This document shows, in pieces, positions 51,066 through 60,188 of a stretch of DNA of 64,000 nucleotides (position 1 is the stretch's first letter; each line of letters starts with the position of its first letter). The stretch is from NCBI GenBank assembly GCA_021232515.1, contig JAJPOQ010000039.1:1-64000 (forward strand), written 5' to 3'. The notes under the pieces were generated by a model, which was not told where the DNA came from, made no database searches, and saw only the letters and a program-made list of their open reading frames with translations. This DNA is from Lentisphaeraceae bacterium. Its GTDB lineage: Bacteria > Verrucomicrobiota > Lentisphaeria > Lentisphaerales > Lentisphaeraceae. The position numbers and the translations under genes are program-made.

Positions 51066-52121
51066 ATGAAAATATTTTCTATATTTTTAGTATTTTTCAC
51101 TTTCGGTCTTAGTGCCGAAGAGCATGGTTCACATATTGATCACAATCATCATAACCAAGCTCATCAACACGCGCCAATAGGTGTGATGGGTAGTCATTTA
51201 CACGAAGAAGGATCTTGGATGTTCTCATACAGGTTCATGTATATGGATATGGATGGTTTGAGAAAAGGGACAGACCGTGTTAGTCGTTCAGATGCTAATG
51301 GTCCTATGATGGCGGGTAAATACCCTATGGTTCCTCGTCAAATGACAATGAAAATGCATATGCTTGGTACTATGTACGGCGTAACAGATGATCTCACCAT
51401 GAGCTTGATGATTCCATGGCTTGAGAAAAGTATGGATAGTTCGGCTAGAATGATGGGTGGAACTGGACCAGAGAATAAATTCTCAACGAGAAGTGATGGT
51501 TTTGGTGACATAAAACTCGGTAGTTTGTATCGACTTTATAAGAATGATGACCTAGAAGTTATATTTAATCTTGGCCTAAGTTTACCAACCGGTAGCTATG
51601 AAGAACAGGGTAAAAACCCTATGTCTATGGGAAATGAATTACGTCAAGGTTATCCTATGCAGCTTGGTTCTGGTACATTTGACCTTATGCCTGGTATAAC
51701 GATTGCCGGTCATACAGACACACTTGGTTATGGCGCACAAGTAATCGGTACAATTCCTTTGGGTAGAAATAGCCAAGGTTATAGCCAAGGTGACAGCATA
51801 AAGTTTAACACTTGGTTATCTAGAAAAATCACTAGAAACTTTAGCCTTTCAGGTCGTATTGAGCTAAATAGTTGGAATGACTACAATGGTCACGATGATG
51901 AGCTTGTAGGCCGTGTAAATATGATGCCTACAGCAGATCATGATTTACGGGGTGGAACTAGAGCAGATGCTTATATTGGTGGTAATTATCTTTTCACTGA
52001 AGGAGCTTTAAAGGGGCATAACTTAGGATTAGAGTTTGGTATGCCATTTTATCAGCAGCTTGAAGGACCAAACCTTGAAACGGATTATATCCTAACAGTT
52101 GGTTGGCGCGTAAGTTTTTAA
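51066..52121 (+). CDS. His/Met-rich outer-membrane transporter-like protein, probably copper-associated
   Basis: The 351-residue product has a signal peptide (MKIFSIFLVFFTFGLSA) and then a histidine-rich stretch (HGSHIDHNHHNQAHQH). Next is the segment EGSWMFSYRFMYMDMDGLR and methionine-rich MTMKMHMLGTMYGVTDDLTM. The rest alternates like a beta-barrel (FGDIKLGSLYRLY, LTVGWRVSF, ending in Phe). Relatives are annotated as phenol-degradation-MetA-like or copper-cluster outer-membrane proteins. His and Met richness fits Cu binding. It precedes a terminator at 52134-52158. Confidence 0.8.
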   Translation: MKIFSIFLVFFTFGLSAEEHGSHIDHNHHNQAHQHAPIGVMGSHLHEEGSWMFSYRFMYMDMDGLRKGTDRVSRSDANGPMMAGKYPMVPRQMTMKMHMLGTMYGVTDDLTMSLMIPWLEKSMDSSARMMGGTGPENKFSTRSDGFGDIKLGSLYRLYKNDDLEVIFNLGLSLPTGSYEEQGKNPMSMGNELRQGYPMQLGSGTFDLMPGITIAGHTDTLGYGAQVIGTIPLGRNSQGYSQGDSIKFNTWLSRKITRNFSLSGRIELNSWNDYNGHDDELVGRVNMMPTADHDLRGGTRADAYIGGNYLFTEGALKGHNLGLEFGMPFYQQLEGPNLETDYILTVGWRVSF

Positions 52122-52133
52122 TATTGTTTATAA

Positions 52134-52158
52134 ATCTCCCAAGTTTATCTTGGGAGAT
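52134..52158 (+). terminator. Rho-independent terminator after the His/Met-rich protein
   Basis: ATCTCCCAAG (52134-52143), loop TTTAT, CTTGGGAGAT (52149-52158) is a perfect ten-base stem, followed by a short GTTTT. It lies 12 bases after the stop codon and just before the binding site of the zinc-ribbon gene. Confidence 0.75.
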
Positions 52159-52172
52159 GTTTTAGGAGAAAA

Positions 52173-52631
52173 ATGTCAACATTAGCAGTAGTAAATCACG
52201 GGCCTCTTTTAGCCTGTAAGTGCCCAGAGTGTAAGACTCATGGAGAGTTTCACCTAACGGAGAAACTTATCCCATCAAACTTTATAAAGAAGATGATGCT
52301 CATTTTTGATCGTAAAGAGTGGAACCTTGAGTGTCAAGATTGTCAGCACAATCATAAAGTTCCGACTCAAGAAGGCGTCTTCATTAAGCAAGTTATGACT
52401 GAAACATCGAAAGATACGTCTCCAGAGAAAATGGAAACGTTTCAAAAGAAGATGGAGCAAGTCACATTTGTCGGAGAACTTTTCAACCAGTCTTTAGGTT
52501 GGGATTGTCCTAAGTGTAAAGAGTCTGTTGCATATAACTTTCAAGCTTGTTGGAACTGTTCAGAACCTCATCCTGAATATGAAGGTGGGAATGAACCGCC
52601 TAAGTTTATCCCACCTATGGGATGTTGCTAG
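52173..52631 (+). CDS. Multi-CxxC zinc-ribbon protein
   Basis: The 152-residue protein has four CxxC-type sites: CKCPECKTHGEFH, CQDCQHNH, CPKCKES and CWNCSEPH. These form two probable zinc ribbons separated by a helical region (SPEKMETFQKKMEQ). It ends GCC. There is no signal peptide, so it is probably cytoplasmic. The family is not recognised. AGGAGA precedes the ATG. Its end overlaps the converging coiled-coil gene by four bases. Confidence 0.7.
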   Translation: MSTLAVVNHGPLLACKCPECKTHGEFHLTEKLIPSNFIKKMMLIFDRKEWNLECQDCQHNHKVPTQEGVFIKQVMTETSKDTSPEKMETFQKKMEQVTFVGELFNQSLGWDCPKCKESVAYNFQACWNCSEPHPEYEGGNEPPKFIPPMGCC

Positions 52632-53842
52632 TTTAGAGGGACAGCAGTAAAGCCTGTTGTCGGTAGCATGAGCTCTTTTGTCGCAGCGTTTGGTAGTATA
52701 TCACAGACAGCTTGCCCCTTTAGAACTTTTGTAACTACTGCCTTACAGACAAACTTGCCATTATCATGAATGATGAGATTAGCGTTTCTGACTAATCCAT
52801 TGTTCCTGCCTTTATCAATTATAAAAAAGTTAAATCGATCATTAACCTCTATAACTTTTGCGTTTAGATCAGTAGGGAGTTTTTGACTTGAAAGTCGTTT
52901 GCGTTCCTCCAGGTCTCTTCTGAGTCTAGCAACTTCAGCTTTCATTCTACCGTGATTGTTTTTAAGTTCGTCATTTTCGCTATTTAGTTCTTGGATAACA
53001 TTTTCTTTTGTCGCAAGTTGCGATCGTTGTTCTTCTAGTTGTTTGTTTGCGATTGTCAGTTCATAAAGCTTCTTGCTAAACTTATTAAAGTCACTTTGAA
53101 TCATAAGAAACCCTTGGCGTATTTCATCTGGACTAGCTTTATTAAAGTCTAGAGTCCTCCAACTTGGGGTAAAAAGAACTTCGCCATCTTTTGTCGCAAG
53201 GTCTTTGTTTAGATCATTGAGACTAGAAGCTAAAAGATTTTTTTGAGTAATGAGTTCATTTGTTTTAGCATTCATTTTCTCTAATGATTTTTGAATGTCA
53301 TCAGAAGCGGCTTTAAGACTAATGCGAGTATTACTACCGTTTAGAATACTGTTGCTATTTAAGTGATTTAGGATAGTGACTTGTTTGGCGTTAAGTAGAT
53401 CAATTTCTTGGCTGATAAGCTTTAAGTTTTGTTGATAAGTTAAAACAGAATTTAGTGAATGCTCATCTATCTCCTTAAGCTCAAACTTTTGATTGATAGC
53501 AATTATCTCTTTTGCTAAATCTTGTTTTAAAGTCAGCAGCTGTTCGGTGGCTTCGTTTATTTTATCAACTTCACTTTCCCATGCAGAGAGGTCTTTTAGT
53601 TTTGCGTCTTTATAGCTTTGCCAGTTGAGTTTTTCATCAGTTATAGTATCAGAAATACCTATCTCAGTTGAAAGTTTGTCATGAGAGTCAATCACATTGG
53701 CATTTTTGACTATGACTTTAGAAAGGTAATTGGCTCGCTCTCGCAGTTCGATTCTTTGTTGATACAGGACATACGAAAATATGCATGCTGCACATGCGGT
53801 GATTAGAATGAGACCATTCAGTATTTTGTTGACGACTGGCAT
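52628..53842 (-). CDS. Membrane-anchored coiled-coil protein
   Basis: The 404-residue product has one N-terminal TM (about 7-26, LNGLILITACAACIFSYVL). A very long coiled coil follows (about 30-325), and then a small beta-rich C-terminal domain (AKVIEVNDRFNFFIIDKG, VCKAVVTKVLKGQAVCDIL) like the SH3-like ends of MreC-type proteins. GAGGAG precedes the ATG. I do not recognise the family. It follows the ceramidase-like gene on the same strand after 173 bases containing two hairpins, so it may be separately transcribed. Confidence 0.7.
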   Translation of the reverse strand: MPVVNKILNGLILITACAACIFSYVLYQQRIELRERANYLSKVIVKNANVIDSHDKLSTEIGISDTITDEKLNWQSYKDAKLKDLSAWESEVDKINEATEQLLTLKQDLAKEIIAINQKFELKEIDEHSLNSVLTYQQNLKLISQEIDLLNAKQVTILNHLNSNSILNGSNTRISLKAASDDIQKSLEKMNAKTNELITQKNLLASSLNDLNKDLATKDGEVLFTPSWRTLDFNKASPDEIRQGFLMIQSDFNKFSKKLYELTIANKQLEEQRSQLATKENVIQELNSENDELKNNHGRMKAEVARLRRDLEERKRLSSQKLPTDLNAKVIEVNDRFNFFIIDKGRNNGLVRNANLIIHDNGKFVCKAVVTKVLKGQAVCDILPNAATKELMLPTTGFTAVPLN

Positions 53843-53872
53843 GTTATACTCCTCAATTATTTATGCACATAA

Positions 53873-53928
53873 CTGTTCAAAAGTTGCACATTTGAACAGC
53901 GCTACGAATCTCAAAAAAACTTTGAGAT
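53873..53928. repeat. Two adjacent hairpins in a 173-base intergenic gap
   Basis: CTGTTCAAA (53873-53881) and TTTGAACAG (53891-53899) form a perfect nine-base stem. ATCTCAAA (53908-53915) and TTTGAGAT (53921-53928) form an eight-base stem 9 bases further on. On the minus strand the second hairpin lies after the ceramidase gene's stop and could end transcription, but its T run is in the loop. The first could be an operator or leader structure of the coiled-coil gene. Confidence 0.45.
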
Positions 53929-54015
53929 AAAAACATAAACATCCGGAGTTTATTATTTAGAAAAGACTTATTTTTTCTCTCTCTAATAAATCTGATCTGT
54001 ATAAGTTATAACAGC

Positions 54016-54753
54016 TTAGTCACTCGAACCTGTCATAGGAGTCGATATTTTTTTTGTTAAGAGGACAACAATAAGTATCGAAAGGCTGGCGCTTATATGC
54101 TTTAAAGAATGGCCGCTGACAAGATGCTGAGTAGCTTCATAAATGATCCGATCTCCCATTTCTAAAGCTTTTGCGAATGTGTAGAAAATGATCAGTTTCC
54201 AAAGGTAGGGAGCATATGAAGTTTTCGATTTGATGATGTGTATGGGAATCCAGATCATCGGTACAAATTGGACAAGTATATAAGGTTTAAGATCGTTATA
54301 AATTGCCCAATAAATGACGCTTGAAATTCCACAAATTAATAATGGCAGAAAAAGCTTTTTCGCAAGGTTTGCTAGATCTGTTATATGCATTATTAAACAG
54401 ACGAGACTCATAAATGAAATAGTCATGGGAAGCCTATCCCAAACGAGGGTTTCTGAATTTGGTTTTAGGTGATAATAGCCTGAGCCCAGTCCTACCAGAA
54501 TTGAGCCTATGAAAAAAGTAATTAGGTAAGTCTTTAGGTCCTTACTATGGTGAGATATGAGTGAAATAATCAAACCCCAAATACCAAAAAGAATAAAAGG
54601 TAGGTTCGAAAGAACATCCCAAGTATTTGTACACAAAATAACATGACGTTTATCGGCAAAATTATGGTAGAGCTCGTCTTGTTGTAGCGGCGGAGTAACT
54701 GCAAATAGCCCTATGATTAAGGCGATGATGATAATTAAGTTTTTTTTAGTCAT
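54016..54753 (-). CDS. Ceramidase-superfamily (CREST) membrane protein
   Basis: From ATG 54753, which overlaps the LRR gene's TGA, the product has 245 residues and about seven TM segments. It has the conserved points of the alkaline-ceramidase/CREST group: YHNFADKRH, N-T-W-D-V-L-S-N-L-P-F, GSGYYHLKP, WDRLPMTISFMSL, and a late His pair (SGHSLKH). Histidine, aspartate and serine in these motifs build the zinc site of alkaline ceramidases. Bacterial members are uncharacterised. The likely role is cleavage of an amide or ester in a membrane lipid (inference). Confidence 0.8.
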   Translation of the reverse strand: MTKKNLIIIIALIIGLFAVTPPLQQDELYHNFADKRHVILCTNTWDVLSNLPFILFGIWGLIISLISHHSKDLKTYLITFFIGSILVGLGSGYYHLKPNSETLVWDRLPMTISFMSLVCLIMHITDLANLAKKLFLPLLICGISSVIYWAIYNDLKPYILVQFVPMIWIPIHIIKSKTSYAPYLWKLIIFYTFAKALEMGDRIIYEATQHLVSGHSLKHISASLSILIVVLLTKKISTPMTGSSD

Positions 54754-57107
54754 GGTAAGAAATCCCAAATTAAGGGTGCCTCATATTTTTCAGAGATAGC
54801 TTTGTCGGTAATTCTAGTTCCAAGTATGCTTAGTTTATAGAGCGTCGGAATCCGTTCTAAATGAGTAAGTATTTCTTGATTTATATTTTCATTGATGGGG
54901 AGTTTTAAAACTTCAAGAGATCCGAAATTTTCAAGAACAATAAGGTCTTTTGAGCTTAAAGGCGCATTGGATAAATCGAGTGCATTTAAGGCTATTATTT
55001 TGCCCCAAGAGCTGAGTATTTCTTTATTAAGTTTCTGACAATTACATATGAGCTTAAGCAAGCCTGTTAAGTTGCTGATTGATTCTAATACCTCAGTATT
55101 CAGATTTCCCATTGTCTTTAAAAACTCAAGAGACTCTAGCTTTGGAAAGGTGCCGGAAAGTTTTATAAATGGACCTATTATAAGAGACTTAAGCCCTGTC
55201 GCATGCTTTAAAGAGTTTAGCTCAAAACTTCCAGAGCCATCGATAATTAATTTTTCGCAGCTACCATTTTTAAAGCTAATTATACTTTTGGCATCTATTC
55301 CCTTAGGTAAATGGACTCGGCAAGACTCTAATTGATTTGTAAGGTGTATTGGAGTGTCAGGTGGAACGTTTATTTCTAGAGAATGAATTTTCTTAAGTAT
55401 TACACTTTCATTTATAGCGTTACCACTTTGTTGGGAATTGAGCACAACATTATAGAGTAAACGAATTTTTGTGAGATTGTCCCATTCTTTAGTGGTTATC
55501 TTCTTACCAGTAAATGACAGTGTAGATAGTTGAGGGAAGAACTCTTCTAAATTCTGTAGATGGCCAGTTCGATCATGAACTACATTTTTAGAAGTGTGAA
55601 CTGCCCAGGTAGGAAAGGATATATTTCTATCTAAGTGACTAGAGAAGATTTGGAGCATTCCCCACTGGTGAACCCTTTTTAGAAACTTTAAGCGTTTCTT
55701 TTCTGGTATATTTCTATCGCCAAAACTTACCTTGATGCGCTCTTTTGGGTGACCTTCGTAGAAGTTCATAAGTAAATCCAAGGATGCATCAGTGATTTTT
55801 GTATTATCTAAGAATATGACTCTTGGAAGAGTTTGAGTTAGTAGCTGTTTAAGGTCTTCATCGTTAAAGTCTGTATTTGAGAAGTCGAGTACTTCATACT
55901 CTTGGTTATTGAGTTTGGTTATAAGTGAAGAACTGAATACTTCTTTACTGAAATGGATTCTGTTAAATTTTTCGAAAGGTAAACTCGAAATATTTTTTAG
56001 AGAAGTCCCTCTGAAATCTATTGAAGTCGGTGGAAACTTTGAGAGAAACTTTAAGCTTTTGTCTGTAACTTCAGAATTGTTATAGAGGCTAACTTTATCA
56101 ACTAGTCCCATGCGCAAGAAGTTATTCTTCTCCGGGATCTTTTCGAGAAAGTCTTGGAATGTAGCTATGAATGAGTCATCAATTTTTGCTGGTAAATCAT
56201 AATAAGCGATAGGGACACTTTTCATTTTAAGAATCTTCTGCAGATTCTCTTTCGTTAGCTTTATATTTACATCAGCAGATTCAAGTTGTGTTTTATTGGT
56301 GATCAGTTGCAGTGCATCAGACAAGTCGTAGTACTTGGAAAGTACCTGACCTTCGGCACGACCTTCTCTGAGCAGTGTTTTTGTTGGAGTTCCTAAACTG
56401 AGGAATTTTAGCTTCGTCATTCCTTCTAAAAAACTCAATTCTTCAGGTTTTGCGAAGACATCCTCCAGAGATAAGTGCTCAAGTTTATTTAAGCCTAGAA
56501 GATGCTGAAAGTGTTTAGGTGAAATGAAAGTGGATGTACGCAAAGTAAGTTTTTTTAAACTTTGCATATGTTGAATGCTGTTAAATACAGAGGGCGCTAT
56601 GTCGGAACCTGAAATACTTAATTCTTCAGTATTCTTAAAACTCCTAAATTGATCATTTAAAACTAATCTTTCGCCATGGATATGAAGTGTTTTTGGCGAT
56701 GACTTTAACTTAAAAATAAAGTCCAGTGAACTTAGTGAATCTGCTTCTTGATTATTAGTTAGGTTTAAAGAAAGTTTGTTAATAGACTCTAAACCTTGAA
56801 TTGCAGAGATTAACTCCTGCGCACTTATCTGTTTCTTTTCTTGTACATTCCCAAGTATAAGGTCGACATTTTCTTCATAACTAAAGTCTATATCAATCGC
56901 AAAAGAAGTCTTCAGCATTTTTTTGATTTGAGCGGGTAGCTTTGAGTACCATTTGGGAGGTAAATAAGAGACACTTACATTTGAGGCTGTACTTAAATAT
57001 TCTAAAGCTTTGGATCGTTTTTGAATTTTTTGAAACAAGAAAAGAATAAATAAGATACTTAAAAAAGCTACGCTGAAGAGAATCCTTTTTTTATATTTAC
57101 TGATCAA
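54750..57107 (-). CDS. Membrane-anchored leucine-rich-repeat protein
   Basis: The 785-residue product has a basic N-terminus and one TM (about 10-27, LFSVAFLSILFILFLFQ). Irregular leucine-rich repeats fill nearly the whole outer part. Typical units read L-x-x-L-x-L-x-x-T/N, such as LKFLSLGTPT, LKALHIHG-like strands, LDLSNAPLSSKDL and ILGTRITDKAI. Repeats of this loose kind are common in planctomycete and verrucomicrobial surface proteins and bind other proteins. It is 45 bases after the C39-like peptidase gene and overlaps the ceramidase-like gene by four bases. Confidence 0.8.
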   Translation of the reverse strand: MISKYKKRILFSVAFLSILFILFLFQKIQKRSKALEYLSTASNVSVSYLPPKWYSKLPAQIKKMLKTSFAIDIDFSYEENVDLILGNVQEKKQISAQELISAIQGLESINKLSLNLTNNQEADSLSSLDFIFKLKSSPKTLHIHGERLVLNDQFRSFKNTEELSISGSDIAPSVFNSIQHMQSLKKLTLRTSTFISPKHFQHLLGLNKLEHLSLEDVFAKPEELSFLEGMTKLKFLSLGTPTKTLLREGRAEGQVLSKYYDLSDALQLITNKTQLESADVNIKLTKENLQKILKMKSVPIAYYDLPAKIDDSFIATFQDFLEKIPEKNNFLRMGLVDKVSLYNNSEVTDKSLKFLSKFPPTSIDFRGTSLKNISSLPFEKFNRIHFSKEVFSSSLITKLNNQEYEVLDFSNTDFNDEDLKQLLTQTLPRVIFLDNTKITDASLDLLMNFYEGHPKERIKVSFGDRNIPEKKRLKFLKRVHQWGMLQIFSSHLDRNISFPTWAVHTSKNVVHDRTGHLQNLEEFFPQLSTLSFTGKKITTKEWDNLTKIRLLYNVVLNSQQSGNAINESVILKKIHSLEINVPPDTPIHLTNQLESCRVHLPKGIDAKSIISFKNGSCEKLIIDGSGSFELNSLKHATGLKSLIIGPFIKLSGTFPKLESLEFLKTMGNLNTEVLESISNLTGLLKLICNCQKLNKEILSSWGKIIALNALDLSNAPLSSKDLIVLENFGSLEVLKLPINENINQEILTHLERIPTLYKLSILGTRITDKAISEKYEAPLIWDFLP

Positions 57108-57152
57108 TGCTATGGATCCTCATCATGTATGATTGTTTAGGAAAGAATTCTT

Positions 57153-60149
57153 TTACCTTGGACGAATTTCCCAAAGTGCCATACTTACCCAAAATGCATC
57201 TGTCATCTTCATTGCTTTCAGCTCATGGCCAGCGCCCCAACTGTCAGTATAAAAAATGATGTCTTCAATTTCATTGTAGCCGATAATTAAACGCATGTGG
57301 CCACCACGTGCTTGAGGAACATCACTTTCAGGGATTATCCCAAGCATCAGAGCCCAGACTACAGGTTGTCCTTTATTTATGAGCCTAATTATACCGCGTT
57401 TAAAGTCTTTGTAGCGACTCTCATCGGTGGACATTATTTTAAATGCTTCTTGTAACTCAGAAACTTTAAAAGGTGATTGATAGGTGTAACCAAGTTTCTT
57501 ATAGGTTCTTTCGAGTTTCTGTTCAAATCGTTGTTTGTCTCTATCGCTACTCATATAACATTTTACTATGTCATTTGTATGTAAGCGAAGTTTACTAGAA
57601 ATAACCTCAAGAGCTTTCTTTAACTCATCAGGATCAGTTCCCATTGCACTACTGGAAGCTAACTTAGCTATATCATGCTGATCAATTTCTTTGCCATAGT
57701 AATTGAGTACCCGTGCTGTCGCAGCACATGCACAATAGCCCTTAGCTCCTTGGTCAACCATTGGTATACCCTGTATGACGACAGAACCATCTTTAGTCTT
57801 GGTAATCATCTGTAGTAGCTCTTTGCTAGACAACACATCTTGGTTAGCTTTGTCTATATTGACTTGGTTTAGTCCGTCGACTATGGGAGAAAAACTAAGC
57901 CTTATATATTCACTAGAAAAGTTTTTTCTAGTTTCAGTGTAGTTGGCCTCAAGTTTGATCAGAAAGTTTTTGGCTTTCCACCAGTATAGGAAGTTTTTTG
58001 CTAGTCCAGCATTTGGCTTATAGAATGGATCCGTACCAGTAATTAACTTAACTGCAAGTTTAGCAGTATTTAGTTTTGAGATATAAACGTTTTTACTGAT
58101 GACATCTTCATCACCTTTATTATAAAACATCATTACAATTTTATTTAGTTTTTTCTTTCTGAATTGAAAAATAGTCTCTAAAGAAGTCGATTTATTGAAG
58201 TCAAGAGGCGTGACGGTTCTCGCCGATCTTTTAAGGTCATCTGTCCAGACTGCATCGAGTGGCTTCATGTATTTGGCTTCAAAGTCGTTTGTTTTAACCT
58301 GAGTGAAAACCTTTGTTGCCATCTTACCAGTAAAGAACTTTTTAAGATCTTTACCCACGATGGTTTCAGAAGTGCTCGTATTTGTCTCTTTTATGAGTGT
58401 TGGAGGCTTTTCTTTATTTTGTGCGATCGTTGGTTTTACTTTTGTATCTCGAGATAAAGGTGGAGCGTTTCGGTCACGAGTTACGAGAAGGTTAGTTTCC
58501 TTGAATGCTGTTAAAGATCTTTTTGTTAGCTTTAAGATGTTATCTGACAATTCATCGTGTGAGTAACTAAGAAGAGGTTTCCAGCGAAAACCATTGGCAT
58601 CTCCATAAAGAATATTGCCTAAGTCTATATCATCTCTTAAAAGTTTAGATTTGCCTTCATAATTGTACCTGATGTTATTGTCCCAAAAGGAGCTCAGGAG
58701 CTTATGAGAACTTTCTCTGTATTGTGGATCATCCGTGTATTGATAAAGAGAGTTTCCTGCAAATTTAAAATTACTACGTATAAGTTTCTTCTTAGCGTTG
58801 AACGTATAATTGATGTTTCGCGAGAGGTATGTGTACTCTAAGATTTTATAATTTGGGGTGAGGTTGGTACCACTGCTGCCTTCTTGGTTGGAACTACTGA
58901 TTTTGTAAATTTGGGATAGTCGGCCACTTGAAAAACCATAGACATATTGAAGTTTTTTAGAATATCCTGGTAAGCATATTTCTGAAATTTTAGGGTGGCC
59001 TAAGTGGTGCCAGGTTTTGCAAATTGTAGAAGCTACACTGCCGTTGATGACGTCAACTTGTTTAATCTTTCCATTTTGGACAGTCCATTTTAGGTATGAT
59101 TCAAGTTGCAAGGGGCTCAAGCTAACTTGTTTTGGATCTGAAATAATTGGAAACCCTTCGTCAGATATCTTAACTGAAAATAAGCTACTTTGGTCAACAG
59201 GAGAATAAAAGACTTTTGTTTTGAGTGTTTTAATAATGTGTGGATTTCTCTTTTCACTATGTATTTGAGTGAAAAATTGCTCCTGCCGAGTTGAATCCAG
59301 TTGCCAGTTTCTATTTAGCTCAATAAAGTTTGCAAAAGCTCTCAATTCTATATTCGGTATTACAGTTGGAGCATTCGGTTCAGGTATTTTCTTAAAACTA
59401 TCGCTGAATGCAACTATAAGTCTTCCATTAGGGCTATTCGCGTAGCTATTTGGGGGTAAAAAGTAAGAATGCACGACCAAGCCATTATTGAGTAGTGCTT
59501 TATTTATCTCTACCCCATTGCCTTTGAACTCAGAAGTGAAAGTCCCGCCAAATAGAGTTGATACTTTATTAAGTGCATTTTTTTTAAGTGTTAACCATGC
59601 TCTCTTAGTGTTAGAATCAAAAGGCTTTAGCTCATGTATTAAGCTTGTTAACCCGTCTTCAGTTGTATAATTTATTGTACTTTGAAAGGAATTAGGGAAT
59701 AACTTAGAATCATATGAAGACCTTCTTTGATATGTAGATTCTGATATGTGTATAAAGTGTCTTTGAAGCTTATTGAAACTGGCTTTGAATAAGTTGCCAT
59801 CATACAACCAATCAGTTTTAAAGGGGAATTTCTTATTGATATTAGAAACTTGAAGGAGATAAGGTCTATCGGTCTTTTTTTTGGCCTGTACGTCTTTGTT
59901 GATTGATTTAGTAACTGGACCTTCTTTTTTCGTCTCTACAGTCTTAAAAAAGTCATCTATGTCTTTTGCCGATGCGGTTTTTTCGGTATCTTTCTTTGGA
60001 GATACTTTTGCCGTTATAACATTTTGTTGATTATCTTCAATTGAAACTTTTTCTGAATCGCCCTTATTGCCAACGAAAAGTAATGCGGCGGCAAGTACTG
60101 CAATTGTCGCCATGAAGCCTGTAAGTATCTTAAGTTGTGAAGTGTTCAT
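57153..60149 (-). CDS. Large membrane-anchored protein with C-terminal C39-like peptidase domain
   Basis: From ATG 60149 the product has 998 residues. It has an N-terminal TM (about 8-28, TGFMATIAVLAAALLFVG) and a Lys/Glu-rich linker. A central region of about 700 residues is rich in aromatic and polar residues and matches no family I know. At about 791-998 lies a papain-like C39 domain. Its cysteine is in GAKGYCACAATARVLNYYG (Cys 806 or 808), its histidine in RGGHMRLIIGYN (His 951), and its aspartate in FYTDSWG (Asp 969). C39 domains cut leader peptides at Gly-Gly in exporters, but C39_2 domains also occur as free secreted proteases. Here it is not fused to an ABC transporter; the ABC genes are adjacent. 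Confidence 0.78.
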   Translation of the reverse strand: MNTSQLKILTGFMATIAVLAAALLFVGNKGDSEKVSIEDNQQNVITAKVSPKKDTEKTASAKDIDDFFKTVETKKEGPVTKSINKDVQAKKKTDRPYLLQVSNINKKFPFKTDWLYDGNLFKASFNKLQRHFIHISESTYQRRSSYDSKLFPNSFQSTINYTTEDGLTSLIHELKPFDSNTKRAWLTLKKNALNKVSTLFGGTFTSEFKGNGVEINKALLNNGLVVHSYFLPPNSYANSPNGRLIVAFSDSFKKIPEPNAPTVIPNIELRAFANFIELNRNWQLDSTRQEQFFTQIHSEKRNPHIIKTLKTKVFYSPVDQSSLFSVKISDEGFPIISDPKQVSLSPLQLESYLKWTVQNGKIKQVDVINGSVASTICKTWHHLGHPKISEICLPGYSKKLQYVYGFSSGRLSQIYKISSSNQEGSSGTNLTPNYKILEYTYLSRNINYTFNAKKKLIRSNFKFAGNSLYQYTDDPQYRESSHKLLSSFWDNNIRYNYEGKSKLLRDDIDLGNILYGDANGFRWKPLLSYSHDELSDNILKLTKRSLTAFKETNLLVTRDRNAPPLSRDTKVKPTIAQNKEKPPTLIKETNTSTSETIVGKDLKKFFTGKMATKVFTQVKTNDFEAKYMKPLDAVWTDDLKRSARTVTPLDFNKSTSLETIFQFRKKKLNKIVMMFYNKGDEDVISKNVYISKLNTAKLAVKLITGTDPFYKPNAGLAKNFLYWWKAKNFLIKLEANYTETRKNFSSEYIRLSFSPIVDGLNQVNIDKANQDVLSSKELLQMITKTKDGSVVIQGIPMVDQGAKGYCACAATARVLNYYGKEIDQHDIAKLASSSAMGTDPDELKKALEVISSKLRLHTNDIVKCYMSSDRDKQRFEQKLERTYKKLGYTYQSPFKVSELQEAFKIMSTDESRYKDFKRGIIRLINKGQPVVWALMLGIIPESDVPQARGGHMRLIIGYNEIEDIIFYTDSWGAGHELKAMKMTDAFWVSMALWEIRPR

Positions 60150-60188
60150 ACCCTTATTCCCCGATCTAACCAATTTTCTTTATAGAAA

